DNA of 64,000 nucleotides from Verrucomicrobiaceae bacterium (GTDB lineage: Bacteria; Verrucomicrobiota; Verrucomicrobiia; Verrucomicrobiales; Verrucomicrobiaceae), in assembly GCA_016795465.1 (NCBI GenBank), contig JAEUHK010000112.1, positions 42,980 to 106,979 of the forward strand, given 5' to 3'. Below are positions 1-7,174 of the stretch, piece after piece. Every line of letters starts with the position of its first letter. Positions within the stretch are counted from its first letter, which is position 1. Both the position numbers and the translations under genes were made by a program. A model generated the notes under the pieces. It had not been told where the DNA came from. It searched no databases and saw only the letters and a list, made by a program, of their open reading frames with translations.

Positions 1-400
1 ACGAAAGCGCCTTCCAAACCGGCAGGGAAACCAAAGAGCAAGCCTTCTCCCGCCAAGAAACCCTCCCCCAAACCTGTGAAGAAAGCTCCCGCCAAGAAAG
101 CTGCGAAACCCGCTCCCAAGAAAGCCGCCACGGCCAAGAAGCCCGCGGCCAAGCCCGCCCCAAAAAAGGCGGCCCCGGTGAAAAAGCCTGCTCCTGCCAA
201 GAAAGCCGCCCCGGCCAAGAAGCCCGCGGCCCCTGCGAAGAAAGCCCCGGCTCCCGCCCCCAAGGCTGCTCCGGCCCCGAAAGCTCCTGAAAAGAAGGTT
301 GCCGCCCCTGCTCCGGTGAAAGCGGCTCCCGCCCCGGTGAAGGCAGCCCCCGCCAAGGCCACCAAGCCCGCCGCCAAGGGCACACCGACCCCCAAGGTCA
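1..400 (+). repeat. Low-complexity Lys/Ala/Pro-coding repeat tract
   Basis: Tandem degenerate units encoding PAKKA, PAPKKA and APAPVKAA run from the window edge to about base 400. They are the coding repeat of the DksA-like protein's basic tail and are prone to length variation by slippage. Confidence 0.75.
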
Positions 401-996
401 GCTCCGGCGGCCCAAAGACCGGCACCCCCCGCCGCGTGGCCGAGGAAGAAGGTGCCACCATCGAGATCGCCAAGGGCCCGGTGAAGATGACCCCCTTCCT
501 CAAGAAGCAGAAACAGCGCCTCATCGAGCTGCGTGACGCCTACATGAGCTCCATCGAAGGCGTTTCCGCCGAGACCATCCGCGATGGCGGCGACTCCTCC
601 GCTTTCGGCATGCACCAGGCGGACGCCGGCAGCGATGCCTACGACCGCGACTTCGCCCTCAGCCTCCTCGGCAAGGAGCAGGACGCCCTCTATGAGATCA
701 ACGAGGCGCTCAAGCGCATCGACAACGGCACCTACGGTATCTGCGAAGGAACCGGCCAGAAGATCATGGAAGAGCGCCTCGAGGCCATGCCCTTTGCCCG
801 TTATGGCATCCAGTGGCAGGAGAAAATCGAGCGTGAAGGCCGCCGGAACACTTGGAACCGCCCCGTCCACAGCCTTTTCGGCCTCGACGACGGTGCCGAC
901 GACGACAAAGACGACGACAAGGACGAGGAGGAAACCACCTCCAGCTCCTCGAATTCAAACAACTCCGGAGAGTCGCTTGACTTTAGCAAAGAGTAA
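1..996 (+). CDS. DksA/TraR-family protein with Lys/Ala/Pro-rich N-terminal tail (5' end outside window)
   Basis: The frame is open from base 1, so the gene starts upstream of the window; the GTG at 76 is only the first start-like codon visible. The first ~130 residues are low-complexity PAKKA/PAPKKA repeats like histone-H1-type tails, which suggests nucleic-acid binding. The C-terminal part (about 490-870) resembles DksA/TraR: a helical hairpin followed by the degenerate zinc-finger block GTYGICEGTGQKI...LEAMPFARYG. Only one of the four zinc cysteines of classical DksA remains, so this looks like a zinc-independent form. The end is acidic (DDDKDDDKDEEE) and Ser/Asn-rich. DksA proteins bind the RNA polymerase secondary channel; that role here is inferred. 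It lies 24 bases upstream of rpmG on the same strand. Confidence 0.8.
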   Translation, partial: TKAPSKPAGKPKSKPSPAKKPSPKPVKKAPAKKAAKPAPKKAATAKKPAAKPAPKKAAPVKKPAPAKKAAPAKKPAAPAKKAPAPAPKAAPAPKAPEKKVAAPAPVKAAPAPVKAAPAKATKPAAKGTPTPKVSSGGPKTGTPRRVAEEEGATIEIAKGPVKMTPFLKKQKQRLIELRDAYMSSIEGVSAETIRDGGDSSAFGMHQADAGSDAYDRDFALSLLGKEQDALYEINEALKRIDNGTYGICEGTGQKIMEERLEAMPFARYGIQWQEKIEREGRRNTWNRPVHSLFGLDDGADDDKDDDKDEEETTSSSSNSNNSGESLDFSKE

Positions 997-1020
997 CCTA
1001 GCCTCCGCGCCCCAAAATTT

Positions 1021-1194
1021 ATGCCGCGAGACATCATCATCCTCGAATGCACCGAAGCCAAGGCCGCAGGAATGCCGACCTCTCGCTACGTGACCACGCG
1101 CAACAAGAAGAGCGTTCGCACGCCGAACCGCCTCGAAAAAGTGAAGTTCAACCCCTTCATGAAGAAGCGCACGCTGCATCGCGAAATCCGCTAA
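1021..1194 (+). CDS. rpmG: 50S ribosomal protein L33
   Basis: The reading frame encodes 57 residues starting MPRDIIILECTEAK and ending KKRTLHREIR. The block TSRYVTTRNKKS...RLEKVKFNPFMKKRTLH is the L33 signature. L33 sits in the large subunit near the E site. Only one cysteine is present, so this is the C-minus (zinc-free) type, not the four-cysteine C-plus type. The ATG at 1021 has no Shine-Dalgarno-like sequence. rpsR follows 13 bases downstream in the same direction, and a terminator follows rpsR, so the two are probably cotranscribed. Confidence 0.93.
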   Translation: MPRDIIILECTEAKAAGMPTSRYVTTRNKKSVRTPNRLEKVKFNPFMKKRTLHREIR

Positions 1195-1207
1195 TCCGCA
1201 CCTTACC

Positions 1208-1447
1208 ATGCAACCGAAGACCAAAGAACGTCTGATCTCCCTGCGCCGTCACAACCGCAAGATGCCCCGCCGTCGCGTGGACATCCCCGTGGAAAAAGTC
1301 GTGTACACCAATCCTGAGATCCTTGCTCGTTTCACCACGGAGTCCGGCAAGCTCATCCCCCGCCGCGTCACCGGTCTGCCCGCCTGGCTTCACCGCAAGG
1401 TCGTCCGCGAAGTGAAGCGTGCCCGCGCCGTCAACCTCCTGCCCTGA
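1208..1447 (+). CDS. rpsR: 30S ribosomal protein S18
   Basis: This 79-residue protein carries the S18 core ILARFTTESGKLIPRRVTGL followed by a basic helix and a C-terminus ending AVNLLP. S18 binds S6 and the central domain of 16S rRNA in the small-subunit platform. It lacks the N-terminal cysteines of the zinc-binding form. In many bacteria rpsR lies between rpsF/ssb and rplI; here its only ribosomal neighbour is rpmG, 13 bases upstream. A Rho-independent terminator begins 27 bases after the stop. Confidence 0.95.
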   Translation: MQPKTKERLISLRRHNRKMPRRRVDIPVEKVVYTNPEILARFTTESGKLIPRRVTGLPAWLHRKVVREVKRARAVNLLP

Positions 1448-1474
1448 TCCGGCCTGCGTTGATTCCCAATCTTG

Positions 1475-1510
1475 ATCCCACTGTTGCTCCCGCGGCAGTG
1501 GGATTTTTGT
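1475..1510 (+). terminator. Rho-independent terminator after rpmG-rpsR
   Basis: A perfect 9-bp stem, ATCCCACTG (1475-1483) with CAGTGGGAT (1496-1504), has a 12-base loop and runs into TTTTTGT. It lies just downstream of rpsR and ends 19 bases before the folE2 start. It also argues against the longer folE2 frame that would begin at 1472 inside this hairpin. Confidence 0.9.
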
Positions 1511-1528
1511 CTCTCCCGAATCCCCTCC

Positions 1529-2311
1529 ATGTCCGCCCTCACAGACACCCAGAGCGAACGCGATGACCGGCAACTGCCGATCGACCGCGTGGGCGTGCGC
1601 AGCCTGCGCTTCCCCCTCCGCATCCGGGACCGGGACAGCGCCGTGCAGCACACCGTGGCCACCGTGGCCCTCGCCGTCGATCTGCCGCATCACTACAAAG
1701 GCACGCACATGAGCCGCTTTGTCGAGGTGCTCCATGCCCATGGCACCGAACTCACCGTGGCGACCATCGCCGGCATGCCGAAGGAGCTCATCAAGAAGCT
1801 CCATGCCGACAAAGCGCACGTCGAGTTCCGCTTCCCCTACTTCCGAGCCAAAAAAGCGCCCGTTTCCGGTGCCGAGGGCCTGCTCGACTACGGCGTCGTT
1901 TTCGAAGTGAACGCCGACAAGGATTCCAGCGACTTCGTTTTGACCATCGAGGTGCCCGTGACCACGCTCTGCCCCTGTTCCAAGGCCATCAGCGCCCGCG
2001 GAGCCCACAACCAGCGTGGCATCGTCACCCTCGCCGTGCGTTTCAGCGAGCCCGTGTGGATCGAGGACCTCATCGAGCTCGTCGAGACCTCCGCCAGCGC
2101 CCAGCTCTACAGCCTGCTGAAGCGTCCCGATGAGAAATTCGTCACCGAGGCCGCCTACGACAATCCTGTCTTCGTCGAGGACCTCGTGCGCAACGTGGCC
2201 CAGAAGGTCAAAAGCCATCCGCGCATCACCTGGTTCCGCGTCGAGGCCGAAAACTTCGAGTCCATCCACAACCACAACGCCTGGGCGATGATCGAAAGCC
2301 CCGGAAAATGA
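1529..2311 (+). CDS. folE2: GTP cyclohydrolase FolE2 (type IB)
   Basis: This 260-residue protein converts GTP to 7,8-dihydroneopterin triphosphate, the first step of folate biosynthesis. FolE2 is the version less dependent on zinc than FolE. The motif VPVTTLCPCSKAIS carries the conserved metal/active-site cysteine, followed by GAHNQRG and the late block ESIHNHNAWAMIE; all are hallmarks of the family. Length is normal. The ATG at 1529 is chosen because a TTG-started extension to 1472 would lie within the rpsR terminator. The stop codon lies inside an inverted-repeat element (2307-2370). tsaC follows 65 bases later on the same strand. Confidence 0.95.
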   Translation: MSALTDTQSERDDRQLPIDRVGVRSLRFPLRIRDRDSAVQHTVATVALAVDLPHHYKGTHMSRFVEVLHAHGTELTVATIAGMPKELIKKLHADKAHVEFRFPYFRAKKAPVSGAEGLLDYGVVFEVNADKDSSDFVLTIEVPVTTLCPCSKAISARGAHNQRGIVTLAVRFSEPVWIEDLIELVETSASAQLYSLLKRPDEKFVTEAAYDNPVFVEDLVRNVAQKVKSHPRITWFRVEAENFESIHNHNAWAMIESPGK

Positions 2312-2370
2312 CGAATTCAGAATGACGAAGGTCGAAAGGCTTCGTCATTCCGCATTCGTCATTCGTCATT
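2307..2370. repeat. Nested inverted repeat of AATGACGAAT / ATTCGTCATT
   Basis: The perfect 11-bp stem GAATGACGAAG (2320-2330) / CTTCGTCATTC (2340-2350) has a 9-base loop. It is flanked by AATGACGAAT (2307-2316) and ATTCGTCATT (2354-2363), with another ATTCGTCATT copy at 2361-2370. It overlaps the folE2 stop and ends just before tsaC. There is no U-run, so it looks like an intergenic palindromic repeat and not a terminator. Confidence 0.8.
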
Positions 2371-2376
2371 CCTTCC

Positions 2377-3447
2377 ATGCCCACTCCCATCCTGCCCACC
2401 GACGAGCCGCCTCTCCTGCACCACGCGGTCGAGGAGGCGGTGCGCTTGCTTCGCAGTGGAGAGGTCGTCGCTTTGCCCACGGAGACCGTTTACGGCCTCG
2501 CCGCCAATGCGCTCGATGCCGCGGCCGTCGCGAAGATTTTCGAAGCGAAAGAGCGGCCCACGTTTGATCCGCTCATCGTTCATCTGCCGCACAAAAACCA
2601 GCTCGACACCGTCGCCGATGTGCCGGCGGACATCGCCCAAGTCGTGAAGCAACTCACCGAGCGCTTCTGGCCCGGCCCGCTGACGATTTTGCTGCCGAAG
2701 AAGCCCATCGTGCCTGATCTCGTCACCGCCGGCCTGCCCACCGTGGCCGTCCGCGTGAGCAGCAATCCTGTTTTTCGGCGCATCGTCGCCACGCTCGACA
2801 AGCCGCTCGCCGCGCCGAGCGCCAACCGCTTCGGTTCCATCAGCCCCACGAGCGCGAATGCCGTGCTCGCCGAGCTCGACGGCCGCATCCCGCTCATCGT
2901 CGATGGCGGCGCGAGTCTTCACGGCCTCGAATCCACTATCATCCGCATCGAGTCTGGCAGCCCGAAGCCCGTCATCACCATCGTGCGCCCCGGTCCGCTC
3001 ACCCCGGACGATTTGAAGCCCTACGGCAAAGTGCAGCTCGGCAGCCGCACCGTGCTCGATGAGGCCTCCGATGCCCCCGGCCAGCTCGCCAAGCACTACG
3101 CCCCGCGCACACCGCTGCGCCTGCTCACGCGTCCTGCCGATTTTCAGCCCGAGGAAGGCAAAACGTATGCCCTGCTCAGCCTCAGCGGTGAGGAACGGGA
3201 TGGCTATGTCGGTCTCCACGATTGGGAAGAAGTGATGATGCTCAGTCCAGGCAGCGGAAAACTGCCCGAGGCCGCCGTGCGCTTCTTCCACTGCCTGCGC
3301 CGCCTCGACGAACTCGGCGTCGATGAAATCATCGCCGAGCCGATGTTCGAGCACGGCATGGGCATCGCCATGATGGACAAGCTGCGCCGCGCCTCCATCA
3401 ACAAGCCGAAGCCCGTTCAAGGGCACTATCAGCAGCGTCGCGGCTGA
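2377..3447 (+). CDS. tsaC: L-threonylcarbamoyladenylate synthase (Sua5/TsaC)
   Basis: The enzyme makes threonylcarbamoyl-AMP from threonine, bicarbonate and ATP for the t6A37 modification of ANN-decoding tRNAs. The 356-residue protein has an N-terminal YrdC/TsaC domain (about 15-205; ALPTETVYGLAANA, PLIVHL, SAPSANRFGSISPT) and a C-terminal Sua5 domain (about 225-350), joined after the STIIRIE block. It is therefore the long Sua5-type form, not the short YrdC form. Start ATG 2377 follows the palindromic repeat with no Shine-Dalgarno-like sequence. A hairpin element separates it from the convergent methyltransferase. Confidence 0.93.
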   Translation: MPTPILPTDEPPLLHHAVEEAVRLLRSGEVVALPTETVYGLAANALDAAAVAKIFEAKERPTFDPLIVHLPHKNQLDTVADVPADIAQVVKQLTERFWPGPLTILLPKKPIVPDLVTAGLPTVAVRVSSNPVFRRIVATLDKPLAAPSANRFGSISPTSANAVLAELDGRIPLIVDGGASLHGLESTIIRIESGSPKPVITIVRPGPLTPDDLKPYGKVQLGSRTVLDEASDAPGQLAKHYAPRTPLRLLTRPADFQPEEGKTYALLSLSGEERDGYVGLHDWEEVMMLSPGSGKLPEAAVRFFHCLRRLDELGVDEIIAEPMFEHGMGIAMMDKLRRASINKPKPVQGHYQQRRG

Positions 3448-3454
3448 TCTGTGT

Positions 3455-3519
3455 GTTCGTAGTTCGGGCTTCAGCCCGTCAGACCTCCCAAGGCTCGCCC
3501 TGAAGGCCGAACTACGAAC
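3455..3519. repeat. Palindromic element between convergent genes
   Basis: A 20-bp outer stem with one mismatch pairs 3455-3474 (starts GTTCGTAGTTCGG) with 3500-3519 (ends CCGAACTACGAAC). Inside is a small hairpin CGGGC-TTCA-GCCCG and a core CCCGTCAGAC (3475-3484), which is found in reverse complement in the element at 55365-55429. It fills the gap between tsaC and the opposing methyltransferase gene and could act as a bidirectional terminator or REP-like element. Confidence 0.8.
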
Positions 3520-3523
3520 GAAC

Positions 3524-4372
3524 TCAGGCTTTTTGCCACACGCCAAACGTGCCGCAGGCCACTGGTGGTACACTCTCAGCACCGCGGAGCAAAAGCTCAC
3601 CGCACTCAAACCGGCCGCCAAAGATGCTCAGCTCATGCTTGAGCAGGTTTTGCAGCGTTGTCGGCGAGAGATTGCCCTGACGGCAAACAACCACGAGGCC
3701 CAGCGGCGTATCGCTGAGCAGCCCGCTCGCCGTCGCGATGAGCGGTGCAAGGTCACGCTCCGGCTCGAAGCCATGCTTTGCCTCACGAGAGCTATGCGGA
3801 TCGACGATGACAAGGTCGTGACGGGCATTCTGAGCCTTCTCACGCTGCGCAAACTTCACCGGATCATCGAGCACCCAGCGAATGTCACGGCTGGCGAGCG
3901 TCGTGGCATTCAGCGAGGCATTCTCGCGAGCCCGCGAGAGCGATTCCTGATGCGCCTCCACATGCGCCACGCTCGCTCCACCCAGCGCCGCACCCAGCGT
4001 GTGACCGCCCACGCCGCCAAAGAGATGCAGCACGCGGGCAGGACGACGCATCTTTGTCGTGAAGGCCGAGCACATCGTCGTCACACGATCCCATGATTCA
4101 CGCAATTCAGGCCCGAGAGCACGTGGACTGCCTCCTGGGCCGCCAATGAGAAAAACGAGTTTTCCAAAGCGCACCCTCACCGGCTCCTTCACATCGCGTT
4201 TGAGGTCGAGAGCCTTCTTCCACTCCGCGCCGCCCAGCTTGCGCCGCCACCAGATTTGCTGGCCGGGCCTCGCACAGGTCACAGCGCCCCATTTTTCGAG
4301 CACGCGCCCTCCGCCGCTGTCGAGCAGCTCGTAGTTGTCGTTCGGGGCATCTGTGGGTTGCGTTTCGTCCAT
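3524..4372 (-). CDS. Class I SAM-dependent methyltransferase (RlmI-like)
   Basis: This 282-residue protein has a small N-terminal beta domain (about 1-85; YELLDSGGGRVLEKWG) and a Rossmann methyltransferase domain from about 105: VLHLFGGVGGHTLGAA is motif I, VEAHQESLSRARENASLN motif II, and DLVIVDPHSSREAKHGF the acidic-Pro substrate region. The arrangement resembles the RlmI/RlmK class of rRNA cytosine methyltransferases, but the usual PUA domain is not evident and the target is unknown. It is divergent from the aspartic-protease-like gene, 54 bases away, and convergent with tsaC. Confidence 0.75.
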   Translation of the reverse strand: MDETQPTDAPNDNYELLDSGGGRVLEKWGAVTCARPGQQIWWRRKLGGAEWKKALDLKRDVKEPVRVRFGKLVFLIGGPGGSPRALGPELRESWDRVTTMCSAFTTKMRRPARVLHLFGGVGGHTLGAALGGASVAHVEAHQESLSRARENASLNATTLASRDIRWVLDDPVKFAQREKAQNARHDLVIVDPHSSREAKHGFEPERDLAPLIATASGLLSDTPLGLVVVCRQGNLSPTTLQNLLKHELSIFGGRFECGELLLRGAESVPPVACGTFGVWQKA

Positions 4373-4426
4373 TCACGCCATCTCTGCATCGCAGCCTCCC
4401 GTGCTCAAGAACCTTTCCACATCCCG

Positions 4427-5302
4427 ATGAAGCCTCTCCTGATTCTGCCCTTCCTCGTCTTGCTGGCCTCCTGCGTCATGCCGGGCTCACGCCAGGGCGT
4501 GGATGTGGTGCTGCCGATGCATTTCCGCGCCGATGTACCGCATGTGATGGCCAGCATCAACCGCCGCGCACCCGTGCCCATGCTGCTCGACTCCGGAGCT
4601 TCGGTCACAGCCTTCGAAACCAGCGTCGCCACGCAGAATGCCATCGCAGCCATCGGCGTGCGCACGAAGCTCAAAGGCATCCATGGCGAGGCGCTCGCCA
4701 GCCAGGGCATGATCCACACGCTGGACATTGGCCCGCTGCATCAGGAGCACGTGAACTGCTTCATCCAGGCCGGTGCCGGCTCACGCCCCGGTGGCCTCGG
4801 CGGTGCGATCCTCGGCATCAATCTTTTCAGCCATCAGTGCAGCTTCATCACCTACGACTACCGCGCCCGCAGGGTCGAGATCAGCTACTCGCGACCGTTT
4901 GTGCCTCAAACAGCAGGCATCACTCGCACGCCGTTCCGGCTCGTGGGCGGCATTCCCGAGATCAGCGTAACCTCCGATGGCATCACGTGGAATGCCGTCG
5001 TCGATACAGGCTCGACGTGGGGCATCGTCGTCGATCAAGCCACCGCCACGAAACTCGGCCAGCCGCACGGCGGCATGCCGCTGGGGCCTGGCATGCTCCT
5101 CAGCGGTTTTGGCGGCAGCGTGCGGGCCGATGAAGCCAACGCACGCATCATCACCGCCCCTGAAGTGAGCCTTTGCGGCCAGTCTTTCCGAGGTGCCAAA
5201 CTCTACGTCATGCCCGGCCCCAACCGCATCGGCTCGCGCTTCTGGCATGGCTGCCGCCTGACGCTCGACTTCCGCACCAACACGCTGTGGCTGGAGCGTT
5301 GA
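4427..5302 (+). CDS. Retropepsin-like aspartic protease lipoprotein
   Basis: This 291-residue protein begins with a lipoprotein signal (MKPLLILPFLVLLASC), so it is probably anchored in a membrane at Cys16. Two aspartyl-protease motifs follow, LLDSGASVT and VVDTGSTWG, each D-[ST]-G, and each heads a retropepsin-like half domain. That gives a two-lobed single-chain arrangement. Substrate is unknown; related proteins are annotated as retroviral-type aspartic proteases or PDZ-linked peptidases, but no PDZ domain is visible. ATG 4427 is chosen because the signal peptide starts there. Its 3' neighbour is convergent. Confidence 0.78.
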   Translation: MKPLLILPFLVLLASCVMPGSRQGVDVVLPMHFRADVPHVMASINRRAPVPMLLDSGASVTAFETSVATQNAIAAIGVRTKLKGIHGEALASQGMIHTLDIGPLHQEHVNCFIQAGAGSRPGGLGGAILGINLFSHQCSFITYDYRARRVEISYSRPFVPQTAGITRTPFRLVGGIPEISVTSDGITWNAVVDTGSTWGIVVDQATATKLGQPHGGMPLGPGMLLSGFGGSVRADEANARIITAPEVSLCGQSFRGAKLYVMPGPNRIGSRFWHGCRLTLDFRTNTLWLER

Positions 5303-5346
5303 GGCAAAGCTGCCGCCATCAATCAAAGGCCGCCGCTCCCCTTTCC

Positions 5347-7131
5347 TCAGCGTGAGAACGTGCTCACGAGCCTGCCCGTGAAGGTCACCCGCACCGCCGG
5401 TGCCTGCACCACCTGCCCAAAACGTGGCGAGACCTCATTCTGCACCACTTCACAGCTCTGGACCGCATCGCCCTCGATGTTCAGCGTGATCACCGCGCCA
5501 TTCGCATGCCTCCAGGTGAGGTTTTCCACCAGTTCCCATTCAGGAGCCAGTTGCCACGTCACCACATGCGCCGTGCGGCCACACACCTCATCCGTGATGC
5601 GGGCACTTCTGCCCGCCATCTGCACGCTCCGCTTCATGAACGGCCCGTCGCACGCAAAACGCACGACACAGATGCCATTCACGATTTCCATCTTCGGCAC
5701 ATCATGATGCTCACGCCACAAAAACGGCCCCGCACGCATCGGCACGCTTCGTCCACAAACTGGCACCGGGCCATTGTGAGCCTCCCACGCGGCCAGTTTG
5801 GCCCGCAAAGCCGCATCACCATAGTAACCGCCCGTGCCAGGATCAATCACCAGCGCCTCGCCTTCGCACCAAAGCGAGACATGCATCGCATCGAGATGCC
5901 CGTGGGCCGCCAAAGTGCCAAAACCAAGCGGCGAAGCATCCACCCGCGCCGTCCATGCCACATCACGCCAGATCGCGTGACCGCTCTCGGCATGCGTGAT
6001 CCATCGACCGCTCTTCGGCGCCGCCACACGCGGTGCTTCACCGAGCCAGAAGGCCAGCGCATCCCCCGCTTTCTCACCGAGCATCCATGCACGCCATTCG
6101 CGTTCTGCGTTCCGACGGTCCAGCGTGAAGGGCGTCACCTGCGCATCATCGCTATCACCAAAGTCCCACGAGCCGAGGCTGAGATCGCAGAAGAACTGCG
6201 CCGCATCTTTGAGCCTCTTCAAAACCGGACCGTGCAGCCCGTCCATCACGCGACCCGCCTGCCAAGCCATCTCCCAAGCGAAGAGATGGTAGTGCAGCGC
6301 CTGCTCCTTGTTGCCACCATCCTCCGCAAACTGCCGCAGCACCTCCTCTTCCAGCATCGGCCACAGCCGCTCCGGGCAGCAGATCACTTTGGCCAGCGAG
6401 GGCCAGCGCCGTGTCGCCATCACCACCGCGGCAAGTTCGCCGATGAGATGATTGTTTGCCGAAGAGCCAAACGAACGCTTCCGCCATGCCCAGCACGCGT
6501 GCATCGGCACAAAGGCCTGCGCGATGCGATCCTGCTCCGCGATCAATCCATCGTCTCCGCAGGCGCGGATCAGCGTGTCGATCCAGCAAAAGTTGATCAG
6601 GCGAATCGCGCCCTCCAGCGCACTGCGCCAATGAATGCTCTTCGACGCCGGATTCTTCTCCAGCCAGTCGCGCATCCACTGCTGGGCGAGGCGCAAAGCA
6701 TCCGCGTTGTCATTCAGCCAGCCATCCTGCGCCAGCCGCACGACCTCGCTCCATCGTGCGAGCTCCCACACGCAGCGGGCGTCCGCGCCCTCCGGCAGTT
6801 CACGATGGTTCAGCACCTCCGCAGGCACCTCCACACCATGCAGCGGATCGAGATTCCAGTTCGGTGCATCACCTGCCGGCACCTCTTTCCATCCAAACAA
6901 CCAAGTGCGTCGCTCCTTCACCGCCTCACGAAGCGCCACCGGAGCCTTGTCCTTCGGTGGCAGCCTCATCGTGCTCGCATCCACCGCACCAAGCATAAAA
7001 TCATCCAGCGTCCGCAGCGTCGTCGTCGCCGTCCATTCCTGCGCCTTCACCTTCATGCGTCCGGCAATTTCTTCCGGAGGCATCGCCCTCAGCCGATGCC
7101 AGATCCAGGTCACTTTGCGAAAAGCTGTCAT
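5347..7131 (-). CDS. Heparinase II/III-family polysaccharide lyase
   Basis: This 594-residue protein has the architecture of heparinase II/III-like and alginate-lyase-like proteins of capsule loci: an alpha-helical toroid N-terminal half (WRSALEGAIRLINFCW, SSANNHLIGELAAVV, EDGGNKEQALHYHLF) and a beta-sheet C-terminal half (GHLDAMHVSLWCEGEALVIDPGTGGYYGD, with the family His and the Asp-Pro-Gly-Thr-Gly loop). It probably cleaves or trims a uronate-containing polymer. No signal peptide is seen at MTAFRKVTWIWHRLR. It is the last gene of the minus-strand polysaccharide operon, 43 bases after the two-domain oxidoreductase, the usual partner of such lyases. Confidence 0.85.
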   Translation of the reverse strand: MTAFRKVTWIWHRLRAMPPEEIAGRMKVKAQEWTATTTLRTLDDFMLGAVDASTMRLPPKDKAPVALREAVKERRTWLFGWKEVPAGDAPNWNLDPLHGVEVPAEVLNHRELPEGADARCVWELARWSEVVRLAQDGWLNDNADALRLAQQWMRDWLEKNPASKSIHWRSALEGAIRLINFCWIDTLIRACGDDGLIAEQDRIAQAFVPMHACWAWRKRSFGSSANNHLIGELAAVVMATRRWPSLAKVICCPERLWPMLEEEVLRQFAEDGGNKEQALHYHLFAWEMAWQAGRVMDGLHGPVLKRLKDAAQFFCDLSLGSWDFGDSDDAQVTPFTLDRRNAEREWRAWMLGEKAGDALAFWLGEAPRVAAPKSGRWITHAESGHAIWRDVAWTARVDASPLGFGTLAAHGHLDAMHVSLWCEGEALVIDPGTGGYYGDAALRAKLAAWEAHNGPVPVCGRSVPMRAGPFLWREHHDVPKMEIVNGICVVRFACDGPFMKRSVQMAGRSARITDEVCGRTAHVVTWQLAPEWELVENLTWRHANGAVITLNIEGDAVQSCEVVQNEVSPRFGQVVQAPAVRVTFTGRLVSTFSR

Positions 7132-7174
7132 GCGTGTCTTGTCAGAATATCCCCGCTCACGGGCGGTTTGTTAC

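Noticed and set aside
1157..2275. A long minus-strand frame opposite folE2
   Set aside because: FolE2 motifs are clear on the plus strand; the antisense frame has only Gly/Asp-rich low-information sequence.
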